57,119 nucleotides of DNA from Candidatus Desulfaltia sp. (GTDB lineage: Bacteria > Desulfobacterota > Desulfobacteria > Desulfobacterales > ETH-SRB1), in the NCBI GenBank assembly GCA_030656555.1, contig JAUSPN010000080.1:1-57119 (forward strand), in the 5' to 3' direction. Each line of letters opens with the position of its first letter. The first letter of the stretch is position 1. Both the position numbers and the translations under genes were made by a program. Below, piece by piece: positions 49,947 to 57,119 of this stretch. The notes under the pieces were generated by a model. That model searched no databases. It was not told where the DNA came from and saw nothing but the letters and a program-made list of their open reading frames with translations.

Positions 49947-50081
49947 CGTTCACGGTTAGCAGTTTACAGTTAACGGTTGATAAAAACATAAAAGCAATCA
50001 GTCGTTGCATAGTTCATTGAAAAAAGTGTGAATCCGTCAAAGTGCTCGGGCGGAATAACCGTGAACCGTGAACCGTGAACG
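49944..50081. repeat. Inverted repeat of GTTCACGG/CCGTGAAC words
   Basis: The left arm (49944-49978) and right arm (50057-50081) consist of imperfectly repeated CGTTCACGGTT and AACCGTGAACG words. The exact 11-bp pair is 49947-49957 with 50071-50081. The same words occur at 17640-17668. It fills the ybeY-pdxJ gap, where no gene is seen. Confidence 0.55.
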
Positions 50082-50128
50082 ATTACAGGTATTGTTACCA
50101 AATCTTTTTATATGCAGGAGGCTTGTTA

Positions 50129-50848
50129 ATGGCTGGATTAGCTGTAAATGTTGATCATGTTGCAACATTGAGGGAGGCACGGGGAGTTCATTATCCCGAG
50201 CCTGTAGCGGCAGCGGTGCTGGCCGAATTGGCCGGGGCAGATGGTATTGTAGTTCACCTTCGGGAGGATAGACGTCACATTCATGATCGGGATGTCAGAA
50301 TTCTGCGACAGGTTGTGCAGACAAGGCTTATCCTGGAAATGGCTCCGACCTCTGAAATGGTCGGGATTGCTCTTGATATAAAACCTGATCTTGTGACACT
50401 GGTGCCTGAAAAAAAGGAGGAGTTGACAACCGAAGGGGGGCTGGATTTGATTATTCACAAACGTGTTGTTTCTGAAACAGTCGCCTTACTTCATGACAGC
50501 AGTATTCCAGTCAGTATATTTATTGATCCGGATCCTGACCAGATAAAGTTGGCTTACCAGATAAATGCCAATGTGGTTGAAATTCATACAGGGTCATTTT
50601 GTGACGCGACAACAGCTGCCAAAAAAGAAAAGGCCTTTTCTAAAATAACTGATGCAATCAAGCTGTCTAGTAAACTTAAACTTGGCGTTAATGTCGGTCA
50701 TGGAATTTGCTATAAAACCATAAAAGCTTTTAAGGGCCTTAAAGAAATTGACGAGTTCAGTATCGGCCATAGTATTGTTTCAAGGGCGGTTCTTGTGGGA
50801 ATGGAACAAGCAGTCAGAGAAATGGCGATGTTGATAAAGGAATTATAG
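50129..50848 (+). CDS. pdxJ: Pyridoxine 5'-phosphate synthase PdxJ
   Basis: A 239-residue TIM-barrel enzyme that joins deoxyxylulose 5-phosphate and aminoacetone phosphate in the DXP-dependent vitamin B6 pathway. The N terminus GLAVNVDHVATLREARG and GADGIVVHLREDRRHIHDRD are the family hallmark, and the end FSIGHSIVSRAVLVGMEQAV is typical. ATG 50129 has AGGAGG seven bases upstream. In related bacteria acpS often lies between pdxJ and nnr. Here the nnr gene follows after 11 bp. Confidence 0.96.
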   Translation: MAGLAVNVDHVATLREARGVHYPEPVAAAVLAELAGADGIVVHLREDRRHIHDRDVRILRQVVQTRLILEMAPTSEMVGIALDIKPDLVTLVPEKKEELTTEGGLDLIIHKRVVSETVALLHDSSIPVSIFIDPDPDQIKLAYQINANVVEIHTGSFCDATTAAKKEKAFSKITDAIKLSSKLKLGVNVGHGICYKTIKAFKGLKEIDEFSIGHSIVSRAVLVGMEQAVREMAMLIKEL

Positions 50849-50859
50849 GCAGGTTGACC

Positions 50860-52419
50860 ATGTATCTTGTAACAGCCGGCGAAATGCAGAAAATGGATCG
50901 GCTTACCATTGAATCTTTTGGTATTCCTGGCAGGGTTCTAATGGAGAATGCCGGCCGGGGCGCAACACAAATTCTTTTTGAAAAGTTCGGCGATCTTAAA
51001 ACCAAAAGGGTCGGTATTGTGGCAGGGCGTGGCAACAACGGTGGAGACGGTTTTGTTATAGCCCGTTATCTTGCCCAAAAGGGCATTAAAGCGACCGTAT
51101 ATCTTCTATCAAAAAAAGCTGTGATTAAGGGTGATGCTGCTGCAAACCTGAAGCTGCTGGCTCCTTTAAGTGTACCTGTTATTGAAATTCCTGACAAAAA
51201 GGCTTTTTTAACACATAGAACTTCTATGGTTCATCAGGAGATATGGGTTGATGCCATACTCGGAACAGGGCTGAAATCGCAAGTAAAAGGATATTTCAGA
51301 GAAATTATCGAGTTTATCAACAGTCTAAATAAACCGGTTTTTGCGGTTGATATACCATCTGGTTTGGATTCAGATACGGGTCAGCCGTGTGGCGCATGTA
51401 TTTGTGCGCAAGCCACGGCGACATTTGGGTTTGCCAAAACAGGACATATTCTTTTTCCGGGCGCAAGTTATACCGGAAGCCTTGAAATAGTGGACATAGG
51501 GATACCGCATCATATTGCTGAAGATGTGGGTCCAAAACAACATCTTCTTACAACTGATCTGATCGGTAATTATTTTAAACCAAGGCCGCCTGATGCACAC
51601 AAGGGCGATGCAGGTCATCTCTTGTTGGTTGCCGGATCTCCAGGAAAAACAGGCGCAGCAGCCATGACGGCCATGTCTGCCATGCGTGTTGGCGCAGGTC
51701 TTGTTACTCTTGGGCTGCCAAACGGCATAAATGATATACTGGAGACCTGGATTCTCGAGGCAATGACCTTTCCTCTTCCTGAGACCGATGACGGTATGCT
51801 TGGTGAATCATCATTTAATGCTATTATGGAGCTGCTTTCAGGCAAAAGATGTCTTGCCATAGGGCCTGGCCTTGGAAGCGCTGTTGAAACAAAGAGCCTT
51901 GTTCGTCGGGTCATTCAGGAAAGCACGGTGCCGATCGTTATTGATGCCGATGGGATAAACAGCCTGGCAGGCCACACGAAGATTTTGCGAAATCTGAAAC
52001 TCCCGGTTATATTAACGCCCCATCCCGGAGAAATGGCAAGGCTTGTTGATTCAACCGCCAAAAACATACAAAAAGACCGTGTGGGTTGTGCAAGGGATTT
52101 TGCAAAAAGGTTCAATGTCCATGTAGTGCTTAAAGGTGCAAGGACGGTAATTGCCCATCCGGATGGCAGGGTGTTTATCAATTCTACCGGCAATCCCGGC
52201 ATGGCGTCCGGAGGAATGGGTGATGTGCTGACAGGAATGATAGCAGGTCTTGTGACTCAGGGTTATTCTCCTGAAACAGCCGCACATGCCGGCGTGTTCC
52301 TGCATGGAACAACCGCGGATGCCGTAGCGAAAAAGACGGGTCCTTTTGGTTTTCTGGCAACCGATGTTATAATGGCTATACCTGAGCAGATCGGCAGGCT
52401 GATGAAGTCTGAGCTTTGA
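50860..52419 (+). CDS. nnr: Bifunctional NAD(P)H-hydrate epimerase/dehydratase
   Basis: A 519-residue repair enzyme. The N-terminal YjeF epimerase domain (1-215; GRVLMENAGRGATQILFEKF, VGIVAGRGNNGGDGFVIARY) is fused to the C-terminal ADP-dependent dehydratase domain (about 225-519; HKGDAGHLLLVAGSPGKTGA, LTPHPGEMARL, GNPGMASGGMGDVLTGMIAG). It restores damaged hydrated NADH and NADPH. ATG 50860 is preferred over a TTG two codons upstream. It is followed by tsaE after 3 bp. Confidence 0.95.
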   Translation: MYLVTAGEMQKMDRLTIESFGIPGRVLMENAGRGATQILFEKFGDLKTKRVGIVAGRGNNGGDGFVIARYLAQKGIKATVYLLSKKAVIKGDAAANLKLLAPLSVPVIEIPDKKAFLTHRTSMVHQEIWVDAILGTGLKSQVKGYFREIIEFINSLNKPVFAVDIPSGLDSDTGQPCGACICAQATATFGFAKTGHILFPGASYTGSLEIVDIGIPHHIAEDVGPKQHLLTTDLIGNYFKPRPPDAHKGDAGHLLLVAGSPGKTGAAAMTAMSAMRVGAGLVTLGLPNGINDILETWILEAMTFPLPETDDGMLGESSFNAIMELLSGKRCLAIGPGLGSAVETKSLVRRVIQESTVPIVIDADGINSLAGHTKILRNLKLPVILTPHPGEMARLVDSTAKNIQKDRVGCARDFAKRFNVHVVLKGARTVIAHPDGRVFINSTGNPGMASGGMGDVLTGMIAGLVTQGYSPETAAHAGVFLHGTTADAVAKKTGPFGFLATDVIMAIPEQIGRLMKSEL

Positions 52420-52422
52420 GAA

Positions 52423-52899
52423 ATGTCAAATTTTGCCGGGACTCAAACAATAACTTGCTGCCTTGAAGAAACTCAACAGCTGGGACGAAAGATAGGTACA
52501 TCGATTTCAGCCGGAACAGTTATATGCTTAACCGGTGATCTTGGAAGCGGGAAGACTTCATTTGTTCAGGGCCTGGCCATGGGTCTTGGAGTACCGGATG
52601 ATTACTATATAACAAGCCCTACATATGTTTTGATAAATGAATATCCGGGCAGATATCCTCTGTTCCATGTTGATCTTTATCGAATAGAAGACCCTGTTGA
52701 TTTTGAAGATATCGGGCTGTATGAAATACTTCATGGCAAAGGCGTGGTAGCTGTTGAATGGGCCGATAAACTGAGTAAAGATTTTTTGTCGGAATATGTG
52801 TCCATACATTTTGAGACATTAAATGATAACTCACGCAAGATTACTATAACTGTAAAGGGACATGATAAATGTAGTTTGATAGATGAGGAGAAAAAATGA
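52423..52899 (+). CDS. tsaE: tRNA threonylcarbamoyladenosine biosynthesis protein TsaE
   Basis: A 158-residue ATPase needed for t6A37 modification of tRNA. Walker A GDLGSGKT lies at 38-45. SPTYVLINEY and the conserved HVDLYRIEDPVDFEDIGLYE and VVAVEWADKL follow. The stop overlaps the lysC start (ATGA). Confidence 0.95.
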   Translation: MSNFAGTQTITCCLEETQQLGRKIGTSISAGTVICLTGDLGSGKTSFVQGLAMGLGVPDDYYITSPTYVLINEYPGRYPLFHVDLYRIEDPVDFEDIGLYEILHGKGVVAVEWADKLSKDFLSEYVSIHFETLNDNSRKITITVKGHDKCSLIDEEKK

Positions 52900-54119
52900 G
52901 TTTGATTGTTCAAAAATTCGGCGGCACTTCAGTGGCCGATCTTGAGCGGATTCGTAATGTAGCAGAGCGGGTTGCAAAAACCTTTGACCAGGGCAATAAC
53001 GTAGTTGTTGTACTTTCAGCCATGGCAGGTATTACGGACGGCCTGATTGATATGGCAAATCAGGTTGCTGTTTCGCCCGATAAGCGCGAACTGGATGTTT
53101 TGCTTGCCACAGGTGAGCAGACAACAGCGGCTCTTCTGGCAATGACTTTGCAATCAATGAACTATCCGGCTAAATCCATACTTGGGTATCAGGCTGAAAT
53201 TATTACCAACCGTAATTATGGTAGCGCCCGTATCCTTGAAATAGGGGCTGATCGTATAAAGAAGCTTATTGAAAAACATAATATAGTAGTGATGGCGGGA
53301 TTTCAGGGATGTGACGCGGAAGGCAACATAACGACTCTTGGTCGTGGCGGCTCAGACACATCTGCTGTGGCAATAGCTGCGGCGCTTAACGCAGACAAAT
53401 GTGAAATATTTACAGATGTTGACGGCATATATACCGCGGACCCCAATATCTGTGAGAAGGCAAGAAAACTCAGCGTAATCTCTTATGATGAAATGCTTGA
53501 AATGTCGGGTCTTGGCGCCAAGGTGTTGCAGATTCGGTCTGTTGAATTTGCGAAAAAATATAATGTTTCTGTGCATGTAAGATCATCATTCAGTGAGGAG
53601 GAAGGTACAATGGTTGTTAATGAAGATTCTGATATGGAACGCCTGGTCGTATCAGGTGTAACTCTCAACAAAGATGCCGCCCGTATAACCCTTAAAAAGG
53701 TTCCGGATCAACCTGGAGTAGCTGCAAAGATTTTTTCACCTATTGCCGACGAAAAAATACTGGTGGACATGATTATACAAAACACCCGTGCCGAAGGGTT
53801 GACAGACCTTACATTTACTGTTTCAAAAAAGGATTTCATCAAGGCGCTGGAAATAGAAAAACAGGTGGCACAGCAGATCGGAGCTGAAAAGGTATTCGGC
53901 GATGAAAATATCGCAAAGGTATCTGTTACCGGAGTTGGGATGAGGAGCCATTCAGGGGTAGCGTCAAAGGTGTTTTCAACTCTGGCCGGTGAAAATATTA
54001 ATATTCTTATGATAAGCACATCAGAAATCAGGATTTCCTGTATAATAGAAGAAAAGTATGGAGAGCTGGCGGTGCGTGTTCTTCACAAGGCATTTGGACT
54101 GGATAAAGTTGGAAAATAA
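52896..54119 (+). CDS. lysC: Aspartate kinase
   Basis: A 407-residue enzyme starting the aspartate family pathway (lysine, threonine, methionine, diaminopimelate). The N-terminal kinase domain has VQKFGGTSVAD and VVVLSAMAGITDGLI, and TLGRGGSDTSAVAIAAALNA for aspartate and ATP binding. Two C-terminal ACT domains (about 265-335 and 345-405) suggest feedback inhibition by lysine and/or threonine. GAGGAG lies upstream, in the tsaE end. Confidence 0.96.
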   Translation: MSLIVQKFGGTSVADLERIRNVAERVAKTFDQGNNVVVVLSAMAGITDGLIDMANQVAVSPDKRELDVLLATGEQTTAALLAMTLQSMNYPAKSILGYQAEIITNRNYGSARILEIGADRIKKLIEKHNIVVMAGFQGCDAEGNITTLGRGGSDTSAVAIAAALNADKCEIFTDVDGIYTADPNICEKARKLSVISYDEMLEMSGLGAKVLQIRSVEFAKKYNVSVHVRSSFSEEEGTMVVNEDSDMERLVVSGVTLNKDAARITLKKVPDQPGVAAKIFSPIADEKILVDMIIQNTRAEGLTDLTFTVSKKDFIKALEIEKQVAQQIGAEKVFGDENIAKVSVTGVGMRSHSGVASKVFSTLAGENINILMISTSEIRISCIIEEKYGELAVRVLHKAFGLDKVGK

Positions 54120-54122
54120 AAA

Positions 54123-55433
54123 ATGGTAACATTTAAGTCTCTTTGTTCTGGTAAGGATAAGATTGCCGTAGTAGGTCTGGGATATGTAGGGCTTCCTTTG
54201 GCTGTCAGCATGTCGAAACATTTCGAAGTGATCGGCTATGATCTTAAAGCCGATAGAATTAAGGAGCTTGAGTCCGGCTTTGACCGGACAATGGAAGTTT
54301 CAACAGAGACTTTGCGTGATGCAAAGATACTGTTTACAAGCAAACCTGAAAATCTTTCTTTAAGCAGGCTTGTTGTGGTTGCCGTGCCTACACCGATCGA
54401 CGGGCATCGCATCCCGGATTTAAAGCCGCTTCGCGGTGCATCGGCAACTGTAGGCAGATATATGTCAAAAGGCTCATGCATAGTTTTTGAATCCACAGTA
54501 TATCCAGGGGCTACGGAAGAGGTATGCATTCCCATTATGGAGAGGGAGTCAGGGTTTAAATATGGCGCTGATTTTACGGTCGGCTATTCGCCTGAACGTA
54601 TAAATCCAGGTGACAAGGAGCATTCATTTGAAAACATAGTAAAGATTGTTTCCGGGTCTGATCAGGATACCGCCAGGTTTTTATCCGATGTTTACGGAAG
54701 GGTTATAAAGGCCGGGATACATCTGGTTTCATCGATCAAGGTGGCTGAAGCGGCAAAGGTTATCGAAAACACACAAAGGGATATAAATATAGCTCTTATC
54801 AATGAGCTTGCGATGATTTTCCACAAAATGGGTATAAATACTGATGAGGTTCTTGAAGCTGCTGGGACAAAATGGAATTTTCTTCCATTTAAGCCCGGCC
54901 TTGTTGGAGGACACTGCATAGGGGTTGATCCATATTATTTGACCTTTAAGGCCGAGTCGCTTGGATACCATCCTGAAATGATACTGGCAGGACGCCGTAT
55001 AAACGACTGCATGGGCAAATATGTAGCGGAACAGACCGTAAAGCTGCTTGTATTGGCGGGAAAGCGGGTTAAAGGTTTAAAGATTGCTGTTTTAGGGGTT
55101 ACTTTCAAGGAGGATATACCGGATATCAGAAACAGCAAGGTGGTTGATATAATACATGAGCTTAAAACTTACGGGATTAAAGTTCTGGTGCATGATCCTC
55201 TTGCAGATGCCGAAGAGACTGTAAATCATTATGGGATTGAGCTGGCAGGCATGGAAAACCTTGAAGGGGTTGATGCGGTTATAATAACGGTTGGGCACAA
55301 ATTCTATAAGAAACTCGGCTTTTCAAGAATTGCCGGTTTATGCCAGGGTAAAGCGCCTGTTGTTATAGATGTCAAAGGTATCTTTAGCCAGAATGAAGCA
55401 GAAAAAACAAATACAACATACTGGAGCCTTTAG
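54123..55433 (+). CDS. Nucleotide-sugar dehydrogenase (UDP-GlcNAc/GalNAc 6-dehydrogenase-like)
   Basis: A 436-residue NAD-dependent dehydrogenase of the UDP-glucose/GDP-mannose dehydrogenase family. Rossmann motif IAVVGLGYVGLPLAVSMSKH, middle domain with EAAKVIENTQRDINIALINE, catalytic Cys in GLVGGHCIGVDPYYL, and C-terminal NAD domain AVLGVTFKEDIPDIRNSKV. The sequence looks closer to the TviB/WbpO group (UDP-N-acetylhexosamine dehydrogenases) than to plain UDP-glucose dehydrogenase. Substrate is inferred. It would supply a uronic sugar for surface polysaccharide. It is last in the collinear housekeeping run, 3 bp after lysC. Confidence 0.9.
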   Translation: MVTFKSLCSGKDKIAVVGLGYVGLPLAVSMSKHFEVIGYDLKADRIKELESGFDRTMEVSTETLRDAKILFTSKPENLSLSRLVVVAVPTPIDGHRIPDLKPLRGASATVGRYMSKGSCIVFESTVYPGATEEVCIPIMERESGFKYGADFTVGYSPERINPGDKEHSFENIVKIVSGSDQDTARFLSDVYGRVIKAGIHLVSSIKVAEAAKVIENTQRDINIALINELAMIFHKMGINTDEVLEAAGTKWNFLPFKPGLVGGHCIGVDPYYLTFKAESLGYHPEMILAGRRINDCMGKYVAEQTVKLLVLAGKRVKGLKIAVLGVTFKEDIPDIRNSKVVDIIHELKTYGIKVLVHDPLADAEETVNHYGIELAGMENLEGVDAVIITVGHKFYKKLGFSRIAGLCQGKAPVVIDVKGIFSQNEAEKTNTTYWSL

Positions 55434-55435
55434 CT

Positions 55436-55495
55436 TGAACCGGAAAAGCGAGCGAATCCAGAAACAGCAAACTTCCTTACGGTCGAAGACCCCCT
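55436..55495. repeat. Dispersed hairpin element, copy 3 (left part only)
   Basis: AACCGGAAAAGCGAGCGAAT and ACTTCCTTACGGTCGAAGAC match copies 1 and 2, with several substitutions between these blocks. The hairpin half is lost after GAAGA. It marks the border between housekeeping genes and the accessory region. Confidence 0.6.
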
Positions 55496-55581
55496 GTATT
55501 TTCCAATCCTCAAAAAAGAACTTGCAAATTATTCTTATCGCGCTTACAATGTATTACAAATAAATACACTGGAGGCAATGT

Positions 55582-55800
55582 ATGAGTAAAGCATTATCAA
55601 TAAGAGTCCCTGACGAACTCGCCCTAAAACTATCTGAAATAGCAAAAGAAACTGAACGCCCTAAATCGTTTCATGTCCAAAAAGCGTTAGAATCCTATTT
55701 GTCTGAAACCGCTGATTTACAGGTTGCTTATGATCGTTTGCATGACACCACTGATCCGGTTATTTCTATAGAGGACATGAGGAAAGAACTTGAACTATAA
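55582..55800 (+). CDS. Ribbon-helix-helix antitoxin
   Basis: A 72-residue protein with an N-terminal RHH DNA-binding segment (SKALSIRVPDELALKLSEIA, KETERPKSFHVQKALESYL) and an acidic tail that would bind the toxin. GGAGGCA precedes the ATG. It overlaps the following RelE/ParE-type toxin gene by 11 bp. Such antitoxins usually repress their own operon. Confidence 0.88.
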   Translation: MSKALSIRVPDELALKLSEIAKETERPKSFHVQKALESYLSETADLQVAYDRLHDTTDPVISIEDMRKELEL

Positions 55801-56050
55801 AATCGCATTCAAGAAATCAGTTGCCCGTGATCTCAAGAAAATAGACAAGGAACAGGCCAATAGAATTTTGAAAAAAATTGAAGATGAACTCCCCTCAAAA
55901 GCTGAAACTTTACCAATATTAACAGGTAAATTCTCTGGTTTGAGAAAATTCAGGGTTGGAGATTTCAGGGTGATTTTTTCGATCATAGGGGACACGGCTC
56001 TCATCTTGAGAATAACGCATCGGAAAGAAGCCTGCAGAGCGAGAACCTAA
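55790..56050 (+). CDS. RelE/ParE family toxin
   Basis: An 86-residue protein with RelE/ParE marks: YKIAFKKSVARDLKKIDKEQ, LTGKFSGLRKFRVGDFRVIF and a C-terminal ALILRITHRKEAC. The start is a TTG in the antitoxin end with AGGAAAG upstream, overlapping by 11 bp, which couples toxin to antitoxin translation. The RVGDFRVIF plus THRKE pattern fits mRNA interferases of the RelE type. It could also be a ParE-type gyrase toxin. Confidence 0.87.
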   Translation: MNYKIAFKKSVARDLKKIDKEQANRILKKIEDELPSKAETLPILTGKFSGLRKFRVGDFRVIFSIIGDTALILRITHRKEACRART

Positions 56051-56086
56051 ACAAATGTTCGCTGAACAGTAAATAAGTTGATAAGT
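56036..56086 (+). repeat. 51-bp direct repeat, left copy
   Basis: Matches 56880-56930 at 45 of 51 positions without gaps. It starts inside the last codons of the RelE-like toxin gene. Contains AGCGAGAAC and GTTCGCT as an imperfect inverted pair, and ends AATAAGTTGATAAGT. Confidence 0.7.
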
Positions 56087-56117
56087 TGAGTAGGTTAAAT
56101 CCTATATAAGAAAAGAA

Positions 56118-56315
56118 ATGAAAAAAATAGAAGAAAATTATCAACGCATAACAGATGATAAGCGTTTATTCGATATCCGCTTCTGGCAATCCCAGGGAGA
56201 TTTTGCCATTTTTGAGGCAGTAGCGGAAATGCTGAATGATTATTTTTTAATTCGAGGGGAAAATGCTGACGAGTCCAGACTTCAGAGAACTATTGAAAGT
56301 TTTCGAAAAGCATAA
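56118..56315 (+). CDS. Small acidic protein paired with nucleotidyltransferase
   Basis: A 65-residue, probably helical cytoplasmic protein with no recognised domain. It reads ITDDKRLFDIRFWQSQGDFA in the middle and ends in a charged helix. Its last 53 bp overlap the following nucleotidyltransferase gene, suggesting translational coupling. Small partners of this sort occur before DUF6036/AbiEii-type nucleotidyltransferases. It could be the antitoxin or partner. The ribosome binding site (AAGAAAAGAA) is weak. Confidence 0.6.
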   Translation: MKKIEENYQRITDDKRLFDIRFWQSQGDFAIFEAVAEMLNDYFLIRGENADESRLQRTIESFRKA

Positions 56316-56736
56316 AATTCGTTATCTTGTAGTAGGCGGATACGCTGTAATGAAATACAGTGAGCCCCGATTCACGAAAGATCTTGATGTGTTTATAGCG
56401 ACAGATCAAGAAAATGCAAATGGTGTGTATGCGGCATTGAAGGAATTTGGTGCTCCACTGGAAAATCTTACTTCAGATGACTTTACACAAAAAGGCTATT
56501 TCTATCAGATGGGAAGGCCACCTATACGGGTCGATATTATGATGTCGATTCCAGGAATTGAGTTTGATGAGGCATGGGAAAAACGTGAAGTAGTTGAATT
56601 GGATGATCTGAAAATCCTCTTCATTTCGCGATCTGACCTTATCCGAGCAAAACAAGCAAGCACAAGGCCACAAGATAAAATCGATATTGATAAACTCAAG
56701 CAAGCCGAACAATTGGAAGCACTTACCAACAAATAG
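56263..56736 (+). CDS. Nucleotidyltransferase (DUF6036/AbiEii-like)
   Basis: A 157-residue protein with the nucleotidyltransferase fold marks RYLVVGGYAVMKYSEPRFTK followed by DLDVFIA (the GG...D-x-D metal site) and a third acidic residue in PIRVDIMMS. Such proteins act as toxins or tRNA-modifying enzymes in AbiE- or MNT-like systems. It is coupled to the small gene before it. The pair lies between 51-bp direct repeats, so it looks like a movable cassette. GAGGGGAAA precedes the start. Confidence 0.8.
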   Translation: MLTSPDFRELLKVFEKHKIRYLVVGGYAVMKYSEPRFTKDLDVFIATDQENANGVYAALKEFGAPLENLTSDDFTQKGYFYQMGRPPIRVDIMMSIPGIEFDEAWEKREVVELDDLKILFISRSDLIRAKQASTRPQDKIDIDKLKQAEQLEALTNK

Positions 56737-56879
56737 CGGCCATTGTTGCATCAATTTCTAATTAACGGTTTATGGCTTACTACTCGAAGATTTTAAACGG
56801 CAGGGAATCGGGATGCAATTCGAATAACATATTCCCAGACAATAATTAAGTTTAATAGTTGAGTACCCTAAATGCCCCC

Positions 56880-56930
56880 AGAGCGAGAAGCTAAACAAAT
56901 ATTCGCTGACCGGCACATAAGTTGATAAGT
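56880..56930 (+). repeat. 51-bp direct repeat, right copy
   Basis: Ungapped partner of 56036-56086 (45 of 51 identical). Apart from this, the 56737-56947 gap shows nothing I can name. The next gene starts 17 bp after the repeat. Confidence 0.7.
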
Positions 56931-56947
56931 GGTTTAAAGGAATTAAT

Positions 56948-57119
56948 ATGAACACCGATTTATCATTTATTACAAACCAAGAAAATCAAACCCTTAAAGA
57001 GCGGTTTGAAGTCCTTATTAAAGACACTTCATTCTTTGACTGCCTTGCAGGTTACTTCTATTCCAGCGGATTTCACGCTATCTATCACTCTTTGGAACAC
57101 ACGGAAAAGATAAGAATTC
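56948..57119 (+). CDS. N-terminal part of probable PLD-like/helicase protein (cut by window edge)
   Basis: The first 57 codons of a gene that runs out of the window. AAAGGA lies eight bases before the ATG. The segment DTSFFDCLAGYFYSSGFHAI and LEHTEKIRI matches, from memory, the start of large SNF2-type helicases with an N-terminal phospholipase-D-like domain found in restriction and defence islands. The family call is tentative because only a small part is seen. The toxin-antitoxin and nucleotidyltransferase genes beside it fit a defence or accessory region. Confidence 0.55.
   Translation, partial: MNTDLSFITNQENQTLKERFEVLIKDTSFFDCLAGYFYSSGFHAIYHSLEHTEKIRI

Noticed and set aside
49944-50081. 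CRISPR-like repeats
   Set aside because: Units are short, imperfect and arranged as inverted arms without regular spacers, and no cas genes are present.
55369-55563. 64-codon frame overlapping the end of the nucleotide-sugar dehydrogenase
   Set aside because: It is a frame-shifted reading of the dehydrogenase end plus the degraded repeat, with no ribosome binding site.
56036-56930. Integron attC sites around the nucleotidyltransferase cassette
   Set aside because: GTTCGCT and AGCGAGAAC faintly recall attC boxes, but the paired R/L box structure and the GTTRRRY core are not present, and no integrase is in the window.

Overview
The window reads as chromosomal DNA of a sulfate-reducing member of the Desulfobacterota (Desulfobacterales-like). 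The strongest evidence is a complete qrcABCD operon (the quinone reductase complex of sulfate reducers). It is supported by Rnf genes, several multiheme c-type cytochromes, system-II cytochrome c maturation genes (resB/ccsA), ETF-quinone oxidoreductase with an acyl-CoA dehydrogenase, and bacterial-enhancer-binding-protein regulators. No species can be named from sequence reading alone.

Layout. (1) 1-2026, + strand: end of an Rnf cluster (tail of rnfG, rnfE, rnfA) and an rseC-like gene. rnfB is not seen where it is often found. (2) 2053-10901, - strand: a large Mrp-type Na+/H+ antiporter operon (mrpE, mrpB, a regulator, mrpF, mrpG, split MrpA-tail subunits, mrpC, and three D-type antiporter subunits). 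Rnf plus Mrp suggests sodium-linked bioenergetics. (3) 11152-13385: two double-domain universal stress proteins. (4) 13443-20021, - strand: a signalling operon with a sigma-54 response regulator, a tetraheme cytochrome, a histidine kinase carrying a heme-c motif and a cysteine-rich two-CW-like insert, a receiver-PAS-kinase protein and a single-domain receiver. (5) 20445-25413: ETF-QO, UbiB-like kinase, phasin-like protein, acyl-CoA dehydrogenase. (6) 25794-30416: tRNA-Ala(GGC), a zinc-ribbon protein, a PpiD-type chaperone, a phosphate transporter with its DUF47 partner, and a histone-H1-like/winged-helix protein. (7) 30542-35957: M16 protease, resB and ccsA. (8) 36090-41390: qrcABCD plus an unannotated 53-residue membrane ORF closing the operon before a strong terminator. 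(9) 41536-55433: housekeeping genes (murA, comEC, cvpA, phoH, pgpH, ybeY, pdxJ, nnr, tsaE, lysC, nucleotide-sugar dehydrogenase). (10) 55582-57119: accessory edge with a toxin-antitoxin pair, a nucleotidyltransferase cassette between 51-bp direct repeats, and the start of a probable PLD-like/helicase defence gene.

The most interesting point is the regulator inside the Mrp operon (8613-9560). It is a sigma-54 activator fold in which Walker A, the GAFTGA loop, Walker B, the arginine fingers and the sensor-II arginine are all altered, while its Fis-type DNA-binding domain is almost the same as that of the intact activator at 18147-20021. It looks like a pseudo-activator that could compete with the redox-linked activator for shared sites. 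Other points are the possible fifth Qrc component, and several families of dispersed intergenic palindromic repeats, one of which (three copies) carries a near-perfect 16-bp hairpin.
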